From Cristatella mucedo (Eukaryota > Bryozoa > Phylactolaemata > Cristatellidae): a DNA stretch of 64,000 nt. Positions 57,353 to 64,000 of this stretch are shown here, piece by piece. The notes below the pieces were generated by a model. It was not told the origin of the DNA and did no database searches. It worked only from the letters and a program-made list of their open reading frames with translations. The translations under genes and the position numbers were made by a program. Each line of letters begins with the position of its first letter. Within the stretch, counting starts at the first letter, position 1. The stretch covers positions 7,561,001 to 7,625,000 of the forward strand of contig WPIO01000007.1 of assembly GCA_009760855.2 (NCBI GenBank). Reading direction: 5' to 3'.

Positions 57353-58715
57353 ATCGATCTTTCGGCAGCTTTTGATGCTATTGATCACCAAGTTCTTCTT
57401 GAGACCCTCTCATCTCGATCGGGCATCACTTGCACTGCTCCTCAATAGTCCAGGTCCCATCTCAGTGGGAGACTCCAGAGTATTGATGTGAATGGACAAC
57501 GATGATCTGAGGTACCTCTAAAATATGGGGTACCTCAGGGCTCTGTGCTTGGTCCGGTTCCTTTCACGGTTTATACTCGCCCTCTTGCCAATGTGATCGC
57601 GAAGCACAAGTCCAAGCTTTCACTTCTACACGGGTGACACTCAGTTGTACATTTGCTTTGATCTTTCTTAGCCTTCGAGAATGTCGAATTCTCAGAGCTT
57701 CCTTGCATCATGCATCGATGAAATCCGAATAGGGATGGTAGCAAACATGCTTAAATTGAATTATGAAGAAACCAACTTACTAATTCTGAGCAAACCCAGA
57801 AATATTCAGAAATTAAAAGAGTTACCGCTCTGAATTGGCCTTGCCAGCACGTCTCCTGTTGAATCTGAACGCAATCTACGTGTCTCGTTCCAAAGTGACC
57901 TTTCACTAGACCACTACATCGGCTCCACAGTCAAGTCTGCCTACTTTCAACTACACGACATTGCAAAATGCTTGCTTGTTTCGACAAGGCTATCCCATCT
58001 AAATTGGTCCTTGCATTCGTGACATCCCGTCTTGACCTCTGTAACTCACTGCTTGCTGGCCTACCGGCATGCGAAATCAGGCGATTACAGCTAGTGCAAA
58101 ACTCTGCAGCCAGGTTTGTCTGTCGTTAGCTTCACAGCTGCCACATCACACGACTTCTCGCCGACATGCACTGGCTACCAGCCAAGCAACCCATCGCCTT
58201 CGAAGTTTTGTCGCTCACTACTAGGTCATTTCATTCTTTGGCTTCAGCTTATCTCTCAGATCTACTCCCCCACCAGGCCAAGCATCGTACCACCCACTTT
58301 TCGGAATCCAGCAGTCAACCAATACCTCGTGCAAACCTCAAATCCTTTGGAGACCGTGCATTTAGTTCGTATGCTCCCAAAGCCTTGAACTCACTCCCGA
58401 CTTGCGTCAGAACATCCTATGACTTGACCACAGTTAAAATGAACTTAAAACACCCACTTATTTAGGTCAGCATTTAGTGGGTCCATGTGATTAGTTTTTT
58501 ATGTGCTTATGCGTGCTGACACTGTGCATGCTGCCACTAACCACACACGCATGCTGACTCTGTGCATGTCACCCCTAGCCATGTTTTTCGTGTTGTTTAT
58601 CAAGCACAACACACCTCACCATTCGACCGTGTTTCCTTTGCAGGAAAAGTAAAGCGCCTAGAAAGAGATCGAGTTCTCTGAACGCTTTATCAAATGTAAT
58701 ATTATTATTATTCCT
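57353..58715 (+). mobile_element. LINE Family A, plus-strand copy with reverse transcriptase
   Basis: It starts abruptly at DLSAAFDAIDHQVLLETLSS. It continues with GRLQSIDVNGQ, LKYGVPQGSVLGP (57516-57555) and a catalytic box that reads FYTGDTQLY (57624-57650) instead of FYADDTQLY. The C-terminal frame 58166-58465 keeps LLPHQAKHRTTHFSES and RAFSSYAPKALNSLP. The full 3' end and an ATT tail close the copy near 58715. Several frameshifts and stops are present. Confidence 0.9.
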
Positions 58716-59227
58716 CTTTTGCGACAAAAATAACACACTAATTACTTTTATAGTTTCTGAAAATTATTAATTAGCTAAACATTTATATCTGCCGCTAATG
58801 GTCCAGGCAGTGCAGTATGTTCACACACTTCTTGTTTAGTGCTTACCGTGTAGATGGAAATCATCAACGCTTCAGTTTTCTTTTGTAAAATGTTGCTCAA
58901 CGCTGTACTGTCTTTCTGCATCAACGTCGCCGGTGTATTCGAGGCAAAAAGCATCACTTGTGACTCATTTAAACTGAGCATATTCCTGGACAGTTCATCA
59001 AGAAGCCTCAAAGCCGTAAAGCTTCCCCAGCAAGCTACCTATCGTTACCATGGCTCACACGGAGAACCTCAAAGAGAACAACAACCGTCTCAAGACGTTT
59101 GCTGAGTCTCTTGGATTACGACGACTACGGACAGGAGGTCATTTGAGACTTCGAAACGGTTTCATTCTTCACGGTTCTTGCTTAGGATTCATGAGGTTTC
59201 ATTCTCTTTGCTTATCGAGCTATCGTT
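58716..59227. other. Unassigned stretch with a small ORF
   Basis: An ATG in a favourable ACCATGG context at 59050 opens a 59-codon frame (59050-59229) that begins MAHTENLKENNNRLKTFAES. The first 20 residues could form a short helix. It has no identified homologue and runs into the next LINE. Confidence 0.25.
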
Positions 59228-59978
59228 GAAGACTGCTTCTACAGATAGCCATCACGTCTGATCCCTTTCTAAGATTAGGAGCTGTCTTCCACAGTGGCTT
59301 GCAAAACCTTTAACTAGCACCTTAGTTCTGTCTCAGTTTGATTATTGTAATTCCCTCTTGGCTGGACTACCAAAACCAGCGACTAGGCCACTGCAAACGG
59401 CTATTAAGATGGCTGCAAAGCTAGTTTTCAAGACCCAGAGGTTTGACCACGCGTCTCCTTTGCTAGAAGAGCTGCCGGTTGATCAAGGATACACAGCAAA
59501 GTTCTTATGCTGACCCACAAGGCTGATCACGGCTTAGCTCCTCCATGCCTAGCTGAACTGCTGCACCAGTTTCCGCCTCCGAGTGCCATCGGGTCTTGTA
59601 TGGAAAATCAATTAGCTTTTGCATTCCTCTGCTTGAAGACCGTTGGCGACCGAAGCTTTAGCTCAGCAGGTCCTAGACTGTGAAACTCGCTTCTTAAATT
59701 CTTACGCAAAGACAACTACTCTCCTGCTGCCGACTATGGCACATCCTTTCAAGCCGTCCTGAGCTGATACTTCCATGCTACTCACTACCTCAACTGCTTT
59801 TCCGACTCTGCTATGCTTCCCACATTCTCTTTGGTGCGTGAGATGAAGTCTATCGGCTACCAAATGCATACCGAAAGCCACTTGGGCTGTGAGTGGGCTA
59901 AACACAAATTCTCCTGCGTAAAACTCACATAGTCTCTGTGGCTTTGTGTGGAGTTACAGGCGGAGATACATTACATTA
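59228..59978 (+). mobile_element. LINE Family B, plus-strand copy
   Basis: It begins with GAAGACTGCTTCTACAGATA, the same point as the copy at 52827. It continues through [10 protein letters not shown], the LPV..I region with a short deletion, and SSAGPRL..SLL to a full 3' untranslated region and ACATTACATT-type tail at 59966-59978. Frames are broken. Confidence 0.85.
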
Positions 59979-61744
59979 CAAGGGACTGGACAGAGGACTT
60001 GATCTAGTTTTCGATCAAGCGGCCGTTTGACCCTCGGTCGAAGGCTCGGCCTTGTCTAGCTCTCAGTCACGATTCTAGACAAAGAGTCAGCAGCTTTTAA
60101 GTAACTCTCAAGATGTCTTTCCATCCAGCAATTGGAGCCGAAGGCCAATGCTGGCCAATGTTCGTCGGAACACGAAGATCGTAAAGTGTGACAAAGTCAC
60201 CACGGAACTCAAAACGACAAAAACGTTGTTTGAAGCCGTTTTGTGCAGTAGTTTGCAGATTTATTGGCAATCATACGTTTGAAATTCTGGGCAGCTGGTG
60301 CAGGCTTTCATTAAGAAAAACTCCAATATTCGATGCAGAATATCCGTCCGAGTCCGCAGCTTGGATGATCACCTTGAACGATTCGGGAGAATATGGAAGG
60401 TTATTCAGAGGAGCACCACATATTCGACTGCTCTCACCAGGATGTATTTAGTGAATAGCAATACCAAAGACAATACAACGAAAACATGGCAGGGACTTTA
60501 TTACGTGATTTTCAGAATAGTCACGAATATAGAACGACTATTAATTTCTGACTTCTTTAAGGGATCATTTTTGCGTGACTTCAAATTTTAATTCACACGC
60601 TGCTCTTTTGAACTAAACGTGAACCAAAAACGTGAGTTCAGCAGCCATCTCGTGGCAAATTGAATAATTCCCACTTAGTCGCTGTCCTGGTCACAAAAGC
60701 AATGTCTTTTATACTACAATCACTGGTTACTATAGTACTTGTGGCATGTGTAAATATGAATTAATACATCCCGTGACTTGAAAAATAGGAATGCGGTGTT
60801 ATGCACGTGGTTCAAATTTCATTGGCGGACGCAATTGTTTAATTCGCAGTGGCGGGTCTGCCGTTTGCTAAATTATCCTTTATGCTGACCGCCTTAGTGC
60901 AAGGCAGTCATTTTCGAACATCTTTAGGAGCCGCATGGGAAACTGCTTGCACGTGCTTGAATGTAAGTCCGACCCGCCAGACAATATCCCGCGAGACAAA
61001 GAGCAATGACACAATTTATAAGAAACTCCGCCTTTTGATGACTTCACAATACTAAACCTGACGCATTGCTATAATCACCACCGTCGCTAATCTATGCCTA
61101 GCAGCCACCTGATTGTACTGAGCGATTAGTTCGCCCATAAGTAGTTTAGCGATTGTGTTTGCGAGCCACAGCTTCCGCGATGTATTCCCGGGTAGCACGT
61201 GCAGGTTTCCGACACTGCCGGCTTGTATTCTAATGACAAAGTAAGTAGGAGAAGTTCATCCTTTAAGGATTAATTTTCATTAGCAAAGAAAGCGAGTCCA
61301 ACGAAAGGTGTGAAGAGAAGCCAGTGACAGAGGCTAAACGACGTGTGAGTGGCAGCAACGACCTAGCATGAGTGAGACGACAGCTTGATGAATAAAGAGG
61401 CTTGGACTAGTTCACCTTGCCGGGCCGTCACTGTTACAAACGCTGTGCAGCGGCTTTTAGGCTAATGTTCCTAAGCCGAAAATGCAGGGGTGTAACAGTG
61501 CTAGTTCTTGCTAACGCGAGACAAAGACCGCCGAGGCCTCGGTTCTGCGTGCACGGCTAACAAGTCTGTGCGGCTGCACTGAGACACACTATGACTTCCG
61601 ACTGTAGCAGAATGAGGCAGCTAGGGAGAGCGACCACAGCTTAATAGAATAAGTCAGCGTCCATAACTTAGGGCAGGGCTTTCAACAGTTACCAGGAGCT
61701 GCATGTGTTCAACACCCACCATAGTGTACAAAAACTCTCGTTCA
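59979..61744. other. Unassigned stretch, ~1.8 kb
   Basis: It holds a minus-strand coding-like segment (60098-60455) and an LTR-like terminus pair (61429-61500), both treated as findings. Plus frames at 60188-60451 and 60298-60591 overlap the former and have no motif. Confidence 0.3.
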
Positions 61745-62392
61745 ATGTAATGTATCTCAGTCTGTAACTCCACAAAGTCATAAAGACCACGTGGGTGTTA
61801 CGCATGAGAGTTTTGTATAGCGCACTCACAGCCTAAGCGGCTTTCGGTACGCATTCGGTACCCGACAGACTTCGTATCACGCAACAAAGAGAAAGTGGGA
61901 AGCATAGCAGAGTCAGGAGAGCAGTTGAGGTAGTGAGTAGCATAGAAGTAGCAGCTCAGGACCACTGAAAAAGATGTGCCATTGTCGGCAGTAGGTGAGT
62001 AGTTGTCGTTGCGTAAGAGTTGTGGAAGCGAGTTCCACAGCCTAGGACCTGTAGAGCTAAAGCTCCTGTCGCCAACTGTCTTTAAGCGGAGGAATGGGAC
62101 AGCTAATTTATTGTCCACACAGGACCTCAGGGCACGTACAGGCCGAAACTGATGCAGCAGTTCAGCTAGGTACGAAGGAGCCAAGCCGTGGCGGGCCTTG
62201 TGGGTCAGCGTAAGAACTTTGCTCTGTATCCTTTGCTCAACCAGCAACCATCCTAGCTCTTTCAGCAAAGGTGACACGTGCTTAAACCGCTGGGACTTGA
62301 AGACCAGCCTTGCAGCCATATTCATAGTCCGCTGTAGTGGCATAATAGCTTTCTGTGGCAGCCCAGCCAAAAGGGAATTACAATAATCAACG
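61745..62392 (-). mobile_element. LINE Family B, well-preserved 3' copy
   Basis: Antisense 3' untranslated region (ATGTATCTCAGTCTGTAACT) followed by an intact open frame of about 200 codons (61798-62392 and beyond into flanking DNA) with the Family B blocks from [16 protein letters not shown] to LPTFSLLRDTKSVGYRM. The 5' truncation is at about 62392, inside the SRLDYCNS block. It is very similar to 40586-41300, suggesting recent activity. Confidence 0.92.
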
Positions 62393-62547
62393 TCCAGAGC
62401 ACAGCCCAACTGCCTGGCTCAAAGTATGTACATAATTTATAACCAGGCGACTTTCACTTAGTGTCTTTCCTAATCGCAGATTAAAAAACTAACCAGTTTT
62501 TAATCATCAGATTTAAGGAACCGCGAATAATATCTCAGCCGTCAGAA

Positions 62548-62710
62548 TTTGGCTGAAGCATCGCGTCAACGTTTCAATGCATGCAACGTATCTCACCTGC
62601 ATCAACAGTTTCAGTCTCCTCGCACCCCCCATATCCTATCGGGACAATCAACTATAGCTTCGCAAGTCTATCACTTAAAGATTGCTGGCAGTGTATTGAC
62701 CTTAATTCGC
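62548..62710 (+). mobile_element. LINE Family B, short coding fragment
   Basis: HLHQQFQSPRTPHILSGQST then ASQVYHLKIAG matches ELLHQF.PVRALRSC.DNKLAVPFL.LKTVG in order. It is old and truncated at both ends. Confidence 0.45.
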
Positions 62711-63413
62711 TTTGCATTGACTATTTTGGGATCATTTGAAGTCTCTCTGATATGTTTTGCCTTACCATAATTACTTGGCTGTTACCATCGCTAAGTGAGT
62801 CAGTGCTGCGAGTTCAGAGCGCGCCATTATGCCCCGCATCGAAGTAGCCTGCTCGCATACATTCTCCCGTCATAAGATACTCGAACCATCCATATTGTTG
62901 ATCTGTAGATGTGCAAGGATGCAGGGATCAGGTTGGTGAGGAATGAGGTAACGCATTAAGCAGGCTGTGCAGTGTGAGGCTGACATACATACGCCTCGTA
63001 CATTCAACTCGTGCTACTGAGTTATTCTTCGATGAGCTGACTCAGCTGAGCTGCTTTGTCAGAGTCTACACACCCCACCATTTTGAATAGATTGCGGCTT
63101 AAGTGGCCTTTCCAAGCATCAATGATATAAAGTGCATCGTCCATACGTACACACAGAGAATCGAGTGAGTCGCCTTACCCGTTCCACTTCAACAACTGCG
63201 AACGTGTTCCGGTGACTCCAACGTAGTGGAATGGCTCGTAGAGCCTGGGACTGAATAAGGGCCCTTTGATCATTTATTCAAAGTATCTCATAGATGAAAT
63301 GCTATTTTCTGCGCTCACTGCTATTTTTTGAACTTGTATCCACCAATATACCTTTGTTCATCAAAGTGATTTGAGATTAAATTTTTGGACTAGAGCTCAC
63401 CGGCTTAAGTGTG

Positions 63414-63452
<39 letters not shown>

Positions 63453-63794
63453 CTGGGAGTGCTAGAGCAGGGTATCTAACCTTTTTCACGGCCTAAATGC
63501 ACAATTCTGACGAGAATCTTAATCTTATGAAGCCACGAGTCATCAGCAGCATTGCCCTATGACTTTTCATTTCAATCGCTCCCTAGATTCGTGAGAGATG
63601 TCTTTGTGGATAGCCACCATCACCGATAACTGCAGAAACAGACTGCTAATTCTGGATTAGGATGACTAGATGAACTTACAATTAATTTAACTGTGTTTTA
63701 GACTCCGGTGCTTTATTTTTATAAAATCAATTTTGTTTAGCACGTTTTCCTAGGTCTACAGCACCTACAAGGAACGCGCTTTTTGCTCACGTGT
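62711..63794. other. Unassigned stretch
   Basis: A (TA)n tract at 63414-63449. Nothing else was recognised. Confidence 0.35.
63414..63449. repeat. (TA)n microsatellite
   Basis: Eighteen TA units. Confidence 0.95.
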
Positions 63795-63976
63795 TTTAAA
63801 TAAAATAAATCTTAGCTGATTAAACAACCTCTGTTTTTATAGCGACAGAAGAGCCTTTACGGCTATCACCACCGCTTGCAGTGGCGATAAAGAATCGCCT
63901 AGCGCAGGAATCGAACCCACGACCTCGGGACTGCGGTCGTGAAAGCAACCACCTTACCTCGTTGCAGTATCACATT
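63795..63976 (-). mobile_element. SINE1 copy, best preserved
   Basis: Left tail AAATAAATCTTAGCTGATTA, a core AGAGCCTTTACGGCTATCAC, CACCGCTTGCAG, a hairpin GGCGATAAAGAATCGCC, then the antisense tRNA-like head. The B box is GGAATCGAACCC (about 63907-63918), and the head continues with CGACCTCGGGACTGCGGTCG and AAGCAACCACCTTACC. Transcription would run right to left. It is about 180 bp long and serves as the reference for the other SINE1 copies. Confidence 0.78.
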
Positions 63977-64000
63977 ACGAGCCTGGGTCTTGGCCCATAA

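Noticed and set aside
60188..60591. Plus-strand frames of 87 and 97 codons
   Set aside because: They overlap each other in different frames and oppose a more protein-like minus-strand reading.

Overview
The window looks like a gene-poor, repeat-rich stretch of nuclear DNA from an animal, most likely an invertebrate. It holds many decayed non-LTR retrotransposons of the L2/CR1 type, tRNA-derived SINEs, a hAT-like DNA transposon, a Ty3/gypsy remnant and long simple-sequence repeats. No bacterial-style operon, rRNA, bona fide tRNA gene or complete host gene could be recognised. The species cannot be fixed from this sequence alone.

Two LINE families dominate. Family A (L2/CR1-like) has a 3' end with a short block of the type GCGCTTTATCAAGTGCAA followed by (ATT)n. 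Its best copy (minus strand, 22603-24335) keeps most of the reverse transcriptase with a YADD box. More than twenty further pieces lie on both strands. Family B has a different C-terminal domain, a 3' untranslated region ending in an ACATT-type tail, and thirteen pieces. Its best copies are at 40586-41300, 51735-52827 and 61745-62392. Almost every copy is 5'-truncated. Only 15085-16270 retains an endonuclease-like 5' half.

Layout: 0-8 kb holds two direct copies of a ~2.2 kb hAT-like element separated by LINE fragments. 8-19 kb holds LINE pieces of both families, a LINE tail-to-tail pair around AT repeats, and a LINE reverse transcriptase broken by a SINE and a CT microsatellite. 19-22 kb is mostly unassigned plus a 600-bp CT tract. 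22-27 kb has the best Family A copies. 27-44 kb is a mosaic of short LINE and SINE fragments. 44-51 kb is sparse. 51-56 kb has two abutting Family B copies and a Ty3/gypsy gag-protease relic. 57-64 kb has a head-to-head Family A structure, more Family B, and a terminal SINE.

By hand tally a little under half of the window is attributable to mobile elements or simple repeats. The rest shows nothing recognisable and may be older decayed repeats or intron/intergenic DNA. There are no genes working together here. The interest lies in how elements are nested, inverted and expanded, and in two SINE families, one of which appears to share its 3' end with the LINEs. All boundaries were judged by eye and are approximate.
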